A stretch of DNA of 40,950 bases, from NCBI GenBank assembly GCA_944367415.1, contig CALVWN010000084.1, positions 1 through 40,950 of the forward strand. The letters run 5' to 3'. Below the pieces are notes generated by a model that was given only the letters and a program-made list of their open reading frames with translations, was not told where the DNA came from and made no database searches. Every line of letters starts with the position of its first letter. Within the stretch, counting starts at the first letter, position 1. The stretch is from an uncultured Clostridia bacterium. GTDB taxonomy: Bacteria > Bacillota > Clostridia > Christensenellales > Borkfalkiaceae. Of the stretch, positions 32,262 to 40,578 are shown in pieces. Made by a program: the position numbers and the translations under genes.

Positions 32262-33097
32262 CGGCTCCCTTCCCGGCGGAAGAGCGCCGCGAGCAGCGCT
32301 TCGGACGGCTCGAAGAGGGGCAGTCCGATGGCGCGTCTCCCGCCTTCGGCGTGAAAGTCCGAGCCGCCCGTCACGAGCAGCCCCTTTTCGCACGCGTATG
32401 CCCGGAACGCCTCCGCCTCATCGGAAGTATGGTCGGAATGATAACATTCTATGCCGTCAAGCCCCCCTTCGACGAGCGCATCCATGAGCGCGCGGCGCGC
32501 CTCCTTCCCGAGCGGGATGCGCCCCGGATGGGCGAGCGAAGCGATGCCGCCCGCGGCGTGGATGATGTCCACCGCGTCCTGCGGCGCCGGCCGACAGCGC
32601 ACGGAAAAGCAGGGACGTCCCGCCGCAAATGCGGACAGATACAGCTCCCCCTTGTCTGCGCCCAGCCGCTCGGCGAAGGCGGAGACGACGTGCATGGTGT
32701 GCAGCGGCGCCTCCTTTTTGAGATGAAAGCGCTCGGCGTCGGCGAGCGTGACGTTCAGAGAAAAGTACGCGTTCCCCTTTTCGATCATCTCCTCCGCGCG
32801 GGCGAGAGCGCCCTGTCTGCGCCCCTCGAGGAAGCGCTCGTAGGCGGGGCACGGCGCGCAGCCGTAGCCGAGAACGTGCACCTTCGCCTCCCCCGCATAG
32901 GAGGAGACCTCCCAGCCGGAGACGTAGGAAAGCCCCGCCTCGCGCGCCGCCGCACGCTTGGCGGGAAGCCCTTCGAGGCTGTCGTGATCGGTCATGGAGA
33001 TGAGATCGACGCCCGCCGCGGCGGCGCGGGAAGCGATCTCCCGCGGCGAATACGCCCCGTCCGAATAATAGGTATGGATATGCAGATCGGCTCTCAT
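32258..33097 (-). CDS. PHP-domain phosphoesterase
   Basis: A 279-aa PHP metallo-phosphoesterase of the YciV/TrpH-like group, members of which act on nucleotides such as pAp or on 5'-RNA ends. Metal ligands are visible: DLHIHTYYSDG (first motif), SMTDHDS, SGWEVSS (the Glu), ASLAHPGRI and TGGSDFHAEGG. Length is typical. The ATG at 33097 overlaps the recF stop (ATGA); an open frame of 29 codons upstream is inside recF. The substrate is not determinable from the sequence. Confidence 0.92.
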   Translation of the reverse strand: MRADLHIHTYYSDGAYSPREIASRAAAAGVDLISMTDHDSLEGLPAKRAAAREAGLSYVSGWEVSSYAGEAKVHVLGYGCAPCPAYERFLEGRRQGALARAEEMIEKGNAYFSLNVTLADAERFHLKKEAPLHTMHVVSAFAERLGADKGELYLSAFAAGRPCFSVRCRPAPQDAVDIIHAAGGIASLAHPGRIPLGKEARRALMDALVEGGLDGIECYHSDHTSDEAEAFRAYACEKGLLVTGGSDFHAEGGRRAIGLPLFEPSEALLAALFRREGSR

Positions 33098-34179
33098 GAT
33101 ACGATCTTCCCCTCCCGGATCCTGATCTTGCGGCATTCGGCGCCGTACAGAACGCGCGCGGCGTGCGTGCAGGTGAGGATGCACTGGATATCCCTGATGC
33201 GTTCGAGCAGCTTCTTGCGGCGGGGCAGGTCAAGCTCGCTCATCACGTCGTCGAGGATGAGCACGGGCACCTCGCCCGCAAGCTCGCGGAAGATCTCCGT
33301 CTCGGCGAGCTTTAAGGAGAGCGCCGCGGTGCGCGCCTGCCCCTGCGAGCAGAAGGCGCGCGCGTCCGCGCCGTCGATGGAGATCTTGATGTCGTCGCGG
33401 TGCGGCCCCACCGTGGTGAAGCCGAGCCGCAGGTCGCGCTCGTGCGCGCCCGCAAACTGCCGCAGGAGCTTTTGCACGATCTCCTCCTCCTGCTCGGGAT
33501 ACGTTCCGTCCATCTCCAGCGTCAGCGTCTCCGCGCCGTCCGTGAGGAAGGCGTGTGCGTCGCGCGCAAGAGGGGCGAGCCGCGCAAGATACTGCCGCCG
33601 GTGCCGAATGATGCGCGCCGCATACACGGCGAGCTGTTCGTCCCAGACGGGCAATGTCTCCAGAACGAGGGAGACGTTGCTGTCTTTCAGGAGATTGTTG
33701 CGCTGATCGAGGATGCGCTGATAGCGCGCGAGCGCGGTGCAGTATTCGCGCGACGTCTGCGAAATGGAGAGATTGAGAAAGCGGCGGCGCTCGTCGGGGC
33801 CGTCCTGGATGAGGCGCAGCTCCCCCGGGGAGAAAAAGACGCAGTTCATGTTCCCCACGAAGTCCGCCGCCCGCGTCACGCGGTTGCCGTTGACGTACAG
33901 TTCGCGCTTCTTTTCGAAGATGACCGCCTCGAGGGTGACGTCGCCGAAGCGGGTGGCGGCGCGCGCCGCGATGCGCGCGCCGGACGCGCCGCGGCGGATG
34001 AGCTGGCTGTCGTGACGGATGCGCAGAGAGGTACCCGTGCAGAGATAAAAGACCGCCTCCGCGCAGTTGGTCTTGCCCTGCGCGTTGTGCCCCGTGAGGA
34101 CGTTCAGCCCCTCCGAAAAGCAAAAGGTCTCGTCCTCGTAATTTCTGAAATTGTGCAGCGTCAAATTTTTGATGACCAT
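33094..34179 (-). CDS. recF: DNA replication and repair protein RecF
   Basis: A 361-aa SMC-like ATPase that helps load RecA at gaps. Walker A is GHNAQGKTN (30-38), after the typical LTLHNFRNYED. FFSPGELRLIQDGPDERRRFL, the signature SQGQARTAALSLKLAE and Walker B VLILDDVMSELD follow. Length is normal. It is transcribed away from dnaA, unlike the common dnaA-dnaN-recF order, and dnaN is absent from the window. Its promoter is in the 131-bp gap shared with dnaA. Confidence 0.97.
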   Translation of the reverse strand: MVIKNLTLHNFRNYEDETFCFSEGLNVLTGHNAQGKTNCAEAVFYLCTGTSLRIRHDSQLIRRGASGARIAARAATRFGDVTLEAVIFEKKRELYVNGNRVTRAADFVGNMNCVFFSPGELRLIQDGPDERRRFLNLSISQTSREYCTALARYQRILDQRNNLLKDSNVSLVLETLPVWDEQLAVYAARIIRHRRQYLARLAPLARDAHAFLTDGAETLTLEMDGTYPEQEEEIVQKLLRQFAGAHERDLRLGFTTVGPHRDDIKISIDGADARAFCSQGQARTAALSLKLAETEIFRELAGEVPVLILDDVMSELDLPRRKKLLERIRDIQCILTCTHAARVLYGAECRKIRIREGKIVS

Positions 34180-34224
34180 GCTTGTTTTTCCGCGAAAACG
34201 CTTTCTTTTTGTGCGATTTTGTAC

Positions 34225-34230
34225 TATAAT
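34225..34230 (+). promoter_or_regulatory. Possible -10 of dnaA
   Basis: A perfect TATAAT at 34225-34230 lies 80 bp before the dnaA ATG. The -35 at the expected place (TTTCTT, 34202-34207) is poor. Confidence 0.5.
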
Positions 34231-34262
34231 GGATAGACAACGGGGCGCAGCCCTCTCTTGGT

Positions 34263-34291
34263 ATTATAACAAAAGCTGCCCGAAAAGGCAA
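34263..34291 (-). promoter_or_regulatory. recF promoter
   Basis: Minus strand: TTGCCT (34286-34291), 17 bp, TATAAT (34263-34268). The predicted leader to recF is about 77 nt. It overlaps the dnaA leader on the other strand. Confidence 0.75.
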
Positions 34292-34310
34292 TGCGTTTGC
34301 GAGGGAAAAA

Positions 34311-35651
34311 ATGGCAGAACAATTCGAGATTTTGTGGAACACCATCCGCGAGCGCGCAAAGACGCTCATCAACTCCATCTCCTACAGCACCTTCATCGAA
34401 AATCTCGTCCCGGTGGACATCGTCAACAAGAAGATCGTGCTGCAGGCGGAGAGCGAACTTGCCGCGCTCACCATCACCAAAAACCACATGGAACAGCTGC
34501 GCGAAGCGGTCACCTCCGCAAACGTGGGGCTGACGGGCGCCATCATCGTCGTGGAGGGCAGCGAGGAATACTGCCTGCGCGAGACCCCCGACGCCGTCGA
34601 GGAGACGACCGTCGTGCTCGACGCACGCTATACCTTCGACTCCTTCGTCGTGGGCAGCTCCAACAAGTTCGTGTTCGCCGCCGCCAAGTCGGTCGCCGAA
34701 AACCCCGGGGAGAACTTCAACCCCCTCTATATCTACGGCGGCACGGGGCTGGGCAAGACCCACCTCATGCAGGCGATCGCCAATGAGATCCTGCAGAAGA
34801 AACCCTCTTTGAAGGTCATCTACACGACGAGCGAAAAGTTCCTCAACGAATATGTGGACAGTATGTACACCAAGAAAGGCTCCGGGCGCGACAACGAGAC
34901 GCGCTTTCGGAACCGCTACCGCAACGTGGACGTGCTGCTCATCGACGACATCCAATTCTGGGCGGGCAAGTACGGCGTGCAGGAGGCGTTCTTCCACGCC
35001 TTCAACGAGCTGTTTTCCCAGCACAAGCAGATCGTCATTTCCTCCGACTGCCCCGCAAAGGAGCTGACGACCCTCGAAGAGCGCCTTCGGACGCGCTTTG
35101 AAGGCGGGCTGATCGCCGACATCCAGCCGCCGGACATCGAGACCAAGATCGCCATCCTGAAGCGCAAGGCGCTCGAAAAAAAATACGTCGTTCCCGACGA
35201 CGTGCTCGCCTTCCTCGTCAAAAATTCGGACAACAACGTGCGCACGCTGGAGGGGCGGCTCAACACCGTCATCTTCGCGAGCAAGCTGCACGAGGAGCCC
35301 ATCTCGCTGGCGCTCGCCGCCGCCGCACTGCAGGAGGCGATCGGCACCGACGAGCAGGAGGAAGTCACCCCCGACACCATCATCCGCGCGACGTGCACCT
35401 ATTTCAACACGACCAAAGAGGATCTGCTCGGCAAAAACAAGCGGCAGGAGATCGTGCGGGCGCGGCAGGTCTGCACCTATCTCATGTGCGAGATGCTTGC
35501 CCTTCCCCTCGTCACCGTGGGCAAGATCATGGGCGGGCGCGATCACTCGACGGTCATCTACGCCCGCGACAAGATCGCCGAACTCATGCGCGTCAACGAC
35601 AAGGTCGCAAAGGACGTCAACGACGTCAAGAGCGCCGTCTTAAAACAATAA
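34311..35651 (+). CDS. dnaA: Chromosomal replication initiator DnaA
   Basis: A 446-aa initiator that melts the origin. Domain I covers about 1-80. Domain II is short. The AAA+ domain starts at YTFDSFVVGSSNKF with Walker A GGTGLGKTH (143-151) and Walker B DVLLIDDIQFWAGK. Domain IV holds GKNKRQEIVRARQVCTYLMC and the DNA-binding signature GGRDHSTVIYARDKI. Length is normal. GAGGG precedes the ATG. It is divergent from recF and followed by a terminator and mnmG. No DnaA boxes were seen in the 131-bp upstream gap, so autoregulation is not evident there. Confidence 0.98.
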   Translation: MAEQFEILWNTIRERAKTLINSISYSTFIENLVPVDIVNKKIVLQAESELAALTITKNHMEQLREAVTSANVGLTGAIIVVEGSEEYCLRETPDAVEETTVVLDARYTFDSFVVGSSNKFVFAAAKSVAENPGENFNPLYIYGGTGLGKTHLMQAIANEILQKKPSLKVIYTTSEKFLNEYVDSMYTKKGSGRDNETRFRNRYRNVDVLLIDDIQFWAGKYGVQEAFFHAFNELFSQHKQIVISSDCPAKELTTLEERLRTRFEGGLIADIQPPDIETKIAILKRKALEKKYVVPDDVLAFLVKNSDNNVRTLEGRLNTVIFASKLHEEPISLALAAAALQEAIGTDEQEEVTPDTIIRATCTYFNTTKEDLLGKNKRQEIVRARQVCTYLMCEMLALPLVTVGKIMGGRDHSTVIYARDKIAELMRVNDKVAKDVNDVKSAVLKQ

Positions 35652-35655
35652 ACCA

Positions 35656-35679
35656 AGGCCCCTTCGCGGGGCCGTTTTT
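35656..35679 (+). terminator. Terminator-like hairpin between dnaA and mnmG
   Basis: GGCCCC, loop TTCG, CGGGGCC, then GTTTTT. It ends only 7 nt before the mnmG ATG. Confidence 0.88.
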
Positions 35680-35686
35680 CGAGACG

Positions 35687-37561
35687 ATGAACAGTTTTTC
35701 AGAAGGACAATATGACGCCGTCGTGATCGGCGCGGGGCACGCCGGGTGCGAAGCCGCCCTCGCCCTCGCCCGCACGGGCCTTTCGACCGTCATGCTCACC
35801 CTCAACCCGGACAGCATCGGCTTTATGCCCTGCAACCCCTCGGTGGGCGGCACGGCGAAGGGACACCTCGTGCGTGAGATCGACGCGCTGGGCGGGGAGA
35901 TGGGGCTTGTCGCCGACCGCACCGCCCTGCAATACCGGATGCTCAACGCGGGCAAGGGCGCGGCGGTACAGTCCCTGCGCGCGCAGACGGACAAGAACAG
36001 ATACCACACCGAGATGAAGCGGGTGCTCGAGCACACCGAACATCTGCGCATCGTGCAGGGCGAAGCGGCGGACATCCTCACCGAGGGCGGCAGGGTGACG
36101 GGCGTCGTCACCTCCTACGGCGGCGTGTTTTCCTGCCGTGCCGTCGTCGTTGCGACGGGCGTCTACCTCAACGCGCGCACCATCACGGGGGAAGTCGTCA
36201 AAGAGAGCGGCCCCAACGGGTTTGCGCGCGCGACGCTGCTCACCAAGGCGCTCCTGCGGCTGGGGTATTCGGTGCGCCGCTTCAAGACGGGCACTCCCGC
36301 CCGCCTGGACGGGCGCACCGTCGATGTCACGGAGCTTGCCGTTCAGCCGGGCGAGGAGGTGTATCCCTTCTCCTTCATGAACGACAAGGTTCCCCCGCGC
36401 GAGATGCAGACGCCCTGCTATCTCACCTATACCAACCGGGAGACGCACGCGATCATTCTCGATAACCTCGACCGCGCGCCCCTCTACAACGGCGCCATCT
36501 CCTCGACCGGCCCGCGCTACTGCCCCTCCATCGAGACCAAGGTGGTGCGCTTTGCGGACAAGGAGCGCCATCAGCTCTTTCTCGAACCCGAGGGCGCCGA
36601 CACGACGGAGGTGTATGTGCAGGGGATGTCGACTTCCCTCCCCCACGATCTGCAAAAACAGATGTACCGCACCGTCAAGGGGCTGGAACACTGCGAGATC
36701 GTGCGCTACGCCTACGCGATCGAATACGACTGCATCGACACCCTCGACGTGCTGCCTACCCTCGAGAGCAAGAAGGTAAAGGGTCTCTACACGGCGGGGC
36801 AGATCAACGGCACGAGCGGCTATGAGGAGGCGGCGGCGCAGGGCCTCATTGCAGGGCTGAACGCCTCGCTCGCGCTGCGCGGGCGCGCACCGCTCGTTCT
36901 GCGGCGCGATCAGGCGTATATCGGCGTGCTCATCGACGACCTCGTGACCAAGGGCACGGACGAGCCGTACCGCATGATGACCTCGCGCGCGGAGTACCGC
37001 CTCTCCCTCCGTCAGGACAACGCCGACGAGCGGCTCACGCAGATCGGCTATGACTGCGGGCTGGTGAGCGGGGAACGCTACCGGAAATTTCTCGCGAGAA
37101 AACAGCTGCGCGCAGAGGCGGCAGCGCTGTTAGAGGAGCGCGCCGATCAGAAAACCGCCGATACGTTGGTGCAGAAACACGGCCAGCCGCCCCTCTCGGC
37201 GGGCGTGACCTACGCCGATCTTCTGCGCCGCGGCATCCCGCTCGACGAGTTGAGCGAGGTATTCGGCATCCTCGCCGACACCCCCGCCGACGTGCGGCTC
37301 TCCTGCGAGACGGAGATCCGCTACGCGGGGTACTTGAAGCGCAGCCGCGACGAGGCGGAGCGCGCCAAGAAGATGGAGGCAAGCCCGCTGCCCGAGGACA
37401 TCGACTACGCCGCCATCGAGGGGCTGCGGCTGGAGGCGCGCGAAAAGCTCGCCCGCATCCGCCCCTTAAGTCTCGGGCAGGCGGAGCGCATCTCGGGCGT
37501 CTCCCCCGCCGACATCGCCGTGCTCATGGTCTATCTCTCCGCGAAAAAAAAGGCGGAATAA
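35687..37561 (+). CDS. mnmG: tRNA uridine-5-carboxymethylaminomethyl modification enzyme MnmG
   Basis: A 624-aa FAD protein that, with MnmE, makes cmnm5 at the wobble uridine. The FAD loop is VIGAGHAGCEAA (GAGHAG 15-20), followed by CNPSVGGTAKGHLVREIDALGG, the active-site region around LNARTITGEV, and TPARLDGRTV. The C-terminal helical MnmE-binding part contains DIDYAAIEGLRLEAREKLAR, close to the usual end. Length is normal. The ATG at 35687 has no ribosome site and sits 7 nt after a terminator hairpin, so translation or transcription coupling to dnaA is unclear. mnmE, the usual neighbour, is absent from the window. Confidence 0.97.
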   Translation: MNSFSEGQYDAVVIGAGHAGCEAALALARTGLSTVMLTLNPDSIGFMPCNPSVGGTAKGHLVREIDALGGEMGLVADRTALQYRMLNAGKGAAVQSLRAQTDKNRYHTEMKRVLEHTEHLRIVQGEAADILTEGGRVTGVVTSYGGVFSCRAVVVATGVYLNARTITGEVVKESGPNGFARATLLTKALLRLGYSVRRFKTGTPARLDGRTVDVTELAVQPGEEVYPFSFMNDKVPPREMQTPCYLTYTNRETHAIILDNLDRAPLYNGAISSTGPRYCPSIETKVVRFADKERHQLFLEPEGADTTEVYVQGMSTSLPHDLQKQMYRTVKGLEHCEIVRYAYAIEYDCIDTLDVLPTLESKKVKGLYTAGQINGTSGYEEAAAQGLIAGLNASLALRGRAPLVLRRDQAYIGVLIDDLVTKGTDEPYRMMTSRAEYRLSLRQDNADERLTQIGYDCGLVSGERYRKFLARKQLRAEAAALLEERADQKTADTLVQKHGQPPLSAGVTYADLLRRGIPLDELSEVFGILADTPADVRLSCETEIRYAGYLKRSRDEAERAKKMEASPLPEDIDYAAIEGLRLEAREKLARIRPLSLGQAERISGVSPADIAVLMVYLSAKKKAE

Positions 37562-37587
37562 AACCGCGCCGCGGCCCGCAAAACGAG

Positions 37588-37616
37588 TTGCCTTTTTCCG
37601 CCGTTTGTGCTATCAT
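37588..37616 (+). promoter_or_regulatory. Promoter of the DUF2798 leader
   Basis: TTGCCT (37588-37593), 17 bp, TATCAT (37611-37616). Transcription should begin near 37623, giving a leader of about 120 nt. Confidence 0.72.
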
Positions 37617-37622
37617 AGAGCA

Positions 37623-37742
37623 GCAATCGGACACACAAGATCGGGTAAACATTGGAAACGCACACCGCCTGCGGGCGGCGATAACGAACAACACGGCAAC
37701 GTGTTGTTTTTTTGCGCAAAAAAATCAGACAGGAGCGTTTTC
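37623..37742 (+). promoter_or_regulatory. Unidentified attenuator-like leader
   Basis: The leader holds a hairpin CCGCC-TGC-GGGCGG (37665-37678), then a terminator with stem CAACACG/CGTGTTG, GNRA loop GCAA (37689-37706) and seven T. AGGAG then precedes the ATG at 37743. I compared it with the main riboswitch classes I know and could not identify a known aptamer. Confidence 0.6.
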
Positions 37743-38225
37743 ATGCCCAAAAATTTCTTGCAGGAAGTCGTCTTTACCCTCATCATGGTCGTCGTCATGG
37801 TCTATGCGATGGTCTGTTACAACATCGCCCTCGATTTCGGCGAACTCAACAACACCGTCTTTGTCGCGGCGTTCTCGGAGCTGTGGTACATGGGGCTCAT
37901 CGCCCTCGCGCTCGAGCTGTTCGCCGTCGGCCCGATCGCCAAAAAACTCGCCTTCCGCATCCTCGACCCCGCAGCACAGCCCCCTCTCTTCATGACGCTG
38001 CTCATCTCCGCGATCACCGTCTGCTTCATGTGCCCGCTCATGAGCCTCGCCGCGACGCTCATCATAAAACAGCCTGCCGCCGCCGACTTCTTCGCCGTCT
38101 GGGTGCAGACGACCGTCCTCAACTTCCCGATGGCGCTCTGCTGGCAGATCTTCTTCGCCGGCCCCCTCGTGCGCCTCATCTTCCGCATCCTCTTCGTCTG
38201 TCGGAGAAAATCCGCCCATCAATAA
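37743..38225 (+). CDS. DUF2798 family membrane protein
   Basis: A 160-aa protein with four hydrophobic segments arranged as two similar halves: EVVFTLIMVVVMVYAMVCYN, FSELWYMGLIALALELFAVG, PPLFMTLLISAITVCFMCPL and QTTVLNFPMALCWQIFFAGP. Each half ends in a GPI/GPL-K/R motif. This two-repeat layout is the DUF2798 pattern; function is unknown. The frame is open 46 codons upstream, but that part encodes the leader hairpin, and AGGAG precedes the ATG at 37743. A promoter and an attenuator-like terminator lie upstream; a strong terminator follows. Confidence 0.87.
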   Translation: MPKNFLQEVVFTLIMVVVMVYAMVCYNIALDFGELNNTVFVAAFSELWYMGLIALALELFAVGPIAKKLAFRILDPAAQPPLFMTLLISAITVCFMCPLMSLAATLIIKQPAAADFFAVWVQTTVLNFPMALCWQIFFAGPLVRLIFRILFVCRRKSAHQ

Positions 38226-38234
38226 ATATGTTCT

Positions 38235-38266
38235 CGCGTGCGCAGATGCGCACGCGGACTTTTTTA
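38235..38266 (+). terminator. Terminator after the DUF2798 gene
   Basis: CGCGTGCGC (38235-38243) and GCGCACGCG (38248-38256), loop AGAT, are followed by GACTTTTTT. Confidence 0.9.
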
Positions 38267-38285
38267 TTTTATCCCCTCTTTTTTC

Positions 38286-38314
38286 TTGACAACGGCGGGG
38301 AAAGGTGGTATACT
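38286..38314 (+). promoter_or_regulatory. padR promoter
   Basis: TTGACA (38286-38291), 17 bp, TATACT (38309-38314). The dyad at 38321-38341 covers the predicted start site. Confidence 0.88.
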
Positions 38315-38320
38315 CTTCCT

Positions 38321-38341
38321 GTTCCTTGCATAACAAGGAAC
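38321..38341. promoter_or_regulatory. Probable PadR operator
   Basis: GTTCCTTG, CATAA, CAAGGAAC: a perfect 8-bp inverted repeat just downstream of the -10. Position and symmetry fit autorepression by the PadR protein encoded next. Confidence 0.7.
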
Positions 38342-38354
38342 ATGGGAGAACGGG

Positions 38355-38702
38355 ATGGGAACGGACGCACAACTCAACAAAGGCGTCCTCGAAGGGTGCG
38401 TTCTGCGCCTTCTCAAGGGACAAAAACTCTTTTCGGGCGAGATCGTGGAGAAAATGCGCGGCTGCGGCTTCACCGATTTTTCCGAGGGGACGCTCTATCC
38501 CATGCTGCTGCGCCTGGAGCGCGACGGCTGCTTTGAGATCTCGCGCACTCCCAGCCTCAACAGCCCGCCCAAAAAGTATTATACGCTCTCGGCAAAGGGG
38601 CGGCAAAAACTTGCCGCCTTCGAGGAACAATGGCGCGAATTGTCGCAAAATATCCGTAACGTATTCTCAAAACCGGAGGATGACCATGCTGAACAAGAAT
38701 AA
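38355..38702 (+). CDS. PadR-family transcriptional regulator
   Basis: A 115-aa winged-helix regulator: QLNKGVLEGCVLRLLKGQKL, FSGEIVEKMRGCGFTDFSEG, TLYPMLLRLERDGCFEIS, then PPKKYYTLSAKGRQKLAAFE. Length fits the short PadR-s2 class. The ATG at 38355 has GGGAG upstream; an ATG at 38342 is in another frame. It overlaps the downstream membrane gene by 17 nt, a typical PadR and partner pair. It likely represses its own operon at the dyad upstream; the inducing signal is unknown. Confidence 0.93.
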   Translation: MGTDAQLNKGVLEGCVLRLLKGQKLFSGEIVEKMRGCGFTDFSEGTLYPMLLRLERDGCFEISRTPSLNSPPKKYYTLSAKGRQKLAAFEEQWRELSQNIRNVFSKPEDDHAEQE

Positions 38703-40479
38703 TGCAAAACTCTATCGCACCCTGCGCGGGGACTACCGCAAGTACGCGCGACAGCTCAAAAACACGCTGTTTGACTGCTGCAGCGAAACAGCGGCGATCA
38801 ACGACTCGCTTTCGGACGTGTTCGGGATGCTCGCCGCGGCGCAGGCGGCGGGGCGCGCCTTCGGGGAGGTCATACCCGAACCGCAGACGAGCATCCGCGA
38901 GACGGCGCTCTGCTTCCCCGCACGGAAGATACGCAGAAATTCCGTCGTCATTCTCCTGCTGAGCGCGGCGCTTGTGCTCATCGCGGGCGGAATGATCGCC
39001 GTTTGGCTCACAAGCGCCGTGTGGTTGGCACCCCCTTTGCCGCAATTCGACAGCGAGAACTTCACCGTGTACTGGCAGCCCGTCGAACACGCCGAGGCGT
39101 ATGAGATCACTGTCAACGATGAGAAGGTCGGGCGCACCGAAGAGACGGCTTTTTCCCTCGACAGAGATCGCTGGGAAGGAGAGCGGCTCACGATCATCGT
39201 GACCGCGACGGGGAGCGGCAGATTCCGCGACAGTTACGGCAGCATCGACTATACGCCGCCCGCCGAGCCGCTCGGCTCCTTCCGGGAGCGCCTTGAGCAG
39301 GATGCGCTGTTTGAGAACGGCACGACGGCGGAGTTTTCCTGGCCCGTCGGACAATATGCCTCCATCCGCCTGGAATTTACGCCGGAGGTCAACCTCTGCG
39401 TCCGCGTCATGGGCGATCTGATCGGGCTGTACGAGGGCACGCTCGAAACCAAGGAGGACGATCTCTCCGACCCCGTTCCGACCGACGATTTTCTCATCCT
39501 GCAGAAGAATGTCACCTATCTCATCGTCCTCGATCCGGGGGAGAGCTATCCCCTCTGCACCCTCGCCATCGCGCTCGCAGACCCTCTCGCCGCCGCCGAA
39601 GCGCAGCTCCCGCTCCCCGCAGGCATGACGCTGTTCGGCAGCAGATCGGTGTTCGATTACGAGGACGCGATCGCAAAGACGGCGAGCGATTTCCGCTTTG
39701 CCTGGCTGGACGCTCTGTCCGATCTTTCCTCCGCGCTTTCATGGATGGACGGCTTCTGTCTGTCGCATCTCGGCAAGGATGAAGGCGGGCACTTCTGGCT
39801 GATCGACAATCTCTCGGAGGAGCGTCCTCTCGTCTTGGAAGACCGCCTGCAGACGCTCGACGTCACAACGGAGCGCAAGCGCATCGACGTGCCGTCCGGG
39901 TGGTCGAGCTATCAATTTACAATCGGGCATGACGCGGCGGCAGGAGTCGTCGCAGACAACGGATATCTCATGCTCTATGCAGACAAGGAGGACGATCTTG
40001 CCCTGCGACGCGCCGATTCCTCGGGCGCAGTGCCGCTGGAATTTCACACCTCCGCAGCAGGCCCGCTCGCCGCGTTCGATTTTCTTGTCCAGCTTCCCGA
40101 CGTCGACGAACCGCCGAGATCGGTCACGTTCTCTCTGTTCAATCCGTCCGAACAGGCAGTCCCCCTCCTCTACGACCTCATGCAGGAGGTGACCGTCACC
40201 GAGGAAACGCTCGCACAGGGCACACTGACCCTGCAGCCCGGCATCACCGCGATCGAAAATCGGACGGACGCCCTGCTCATAGCGAGCACCGCGCAAGCAT
40301 TCTATGCCCAAGAGAGCGTACTTTTGCACCAGAGTTGGTATCTCCATCTGCACCTTCAGGACGTGCCTTCCATGACCCGCTTTGCATGGCAGGACGATGC
40401 ATATTTCTTTAACCCCTGCAAGGAGCCGCTCACCCTGACGATCGCGGCATACCGCCCCGCCTCCGCAGCGGACGGCTGA
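38686..40479 (+). CDS. PadR-linked membrane protein with HAAS-like N terminus
   Basis: A 597-aa single-pass protein. Residues 1-75 (LKNTLFDCCSETAAINDSLS, then VFGMLAAAQAAGRAFGEVIP) resemble the HAAS/DUF1048/DUF1700 helical domains often encoded after PadR genes. One transmembrane helix follows (about 88-112). The remaining 480 residues are predicted extracytoplasmic and beta-rich; the start of that part (FTVYWQPVEHAEAYEITVND) resembles a fibronectin type III-like fold. The rest is unrecognised. GGAGG precedes the ATG at 38686. Coupled translation with padR suggests shared control. It could sense or modify the envelope, but that is inference. Confidence 0.82.
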   Translation: MLNKNNAKLYRTLRGDYRKYARQLKNTLFDCCSETAAINDSLSDVFGMLAAAQAAGRAFGEVIPEPQTSIRETALCFPARKIRRNSVVILLLSAALVLIAGGMIAVWLTSAVWLAPPLPQFDSENFTVYWQPVEHAEAYEITVNDEKVGRTEETAFSLDRDRWEGERLTIIVTATGSGRFRDSYGSIDYTPPAEPLGSFRERLEQDALFENGTTAEFSWPVGQYASIRLEFTPEVNLCVRVMGDLIGLYEGTLETKEDDLSDPVPTDDFLILQKNVTYLIVLDPGESYPLCTLAIALADPLAAAEAQLPLPAGMTLFGSRSVFDYEDAIAKTASDFRFAWLDALSDLSSALSWMDGFCLSHLGKDEGGHFWLIDNLSEERPLVLEDRLQTLDVTTERKRIDVPSGWSSYQFTIGHDAAAGVVADNGYLMLYADKEDDLALRRADSSGAVPLEFHTSAAGPLAAFDFLVQLPDVDEPPRSVTFSLFNPSEQAVPLLYDLMQEVTVTEETLAQGTLTLQPGITAIENRTDALLIASTAQAFYAQESVLLHQSWYLHLHLQDVPSMTRFAWQDDAYFFNPCKEPLTLTIAAYRPASAADG

Positions 40480-40533
40480 TTGATCCCGCACTGCACCGCT
40501 CTGTAACGGACGGCTGATTGATCCCATTTTATA

Positions 40534-40572
40534 AACCGTCCGCGTGCGCATCTGCGCACGCGGACGGTTTTT
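40534..40572. terminator. Terminator after the PadR operon
   Basis: A 17-bp stem, AACCGTCCGCGTGCGCA with TGCGCACGCGGACGGTT, two-base centre, then TTTTT. Its core is nearly the same as the terminator at 38235. Confidence 0.92.
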
Positions 40573-40578
40573 CTCCGA

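Noticed and set aside
34180..34310. Calling the recF-dnaA gap the replication origin
   Set aside because: Gene polarity fits, but the gap is short and holds no DnaA-box cluster or obvious unwinding element, so no origin feature was entered.
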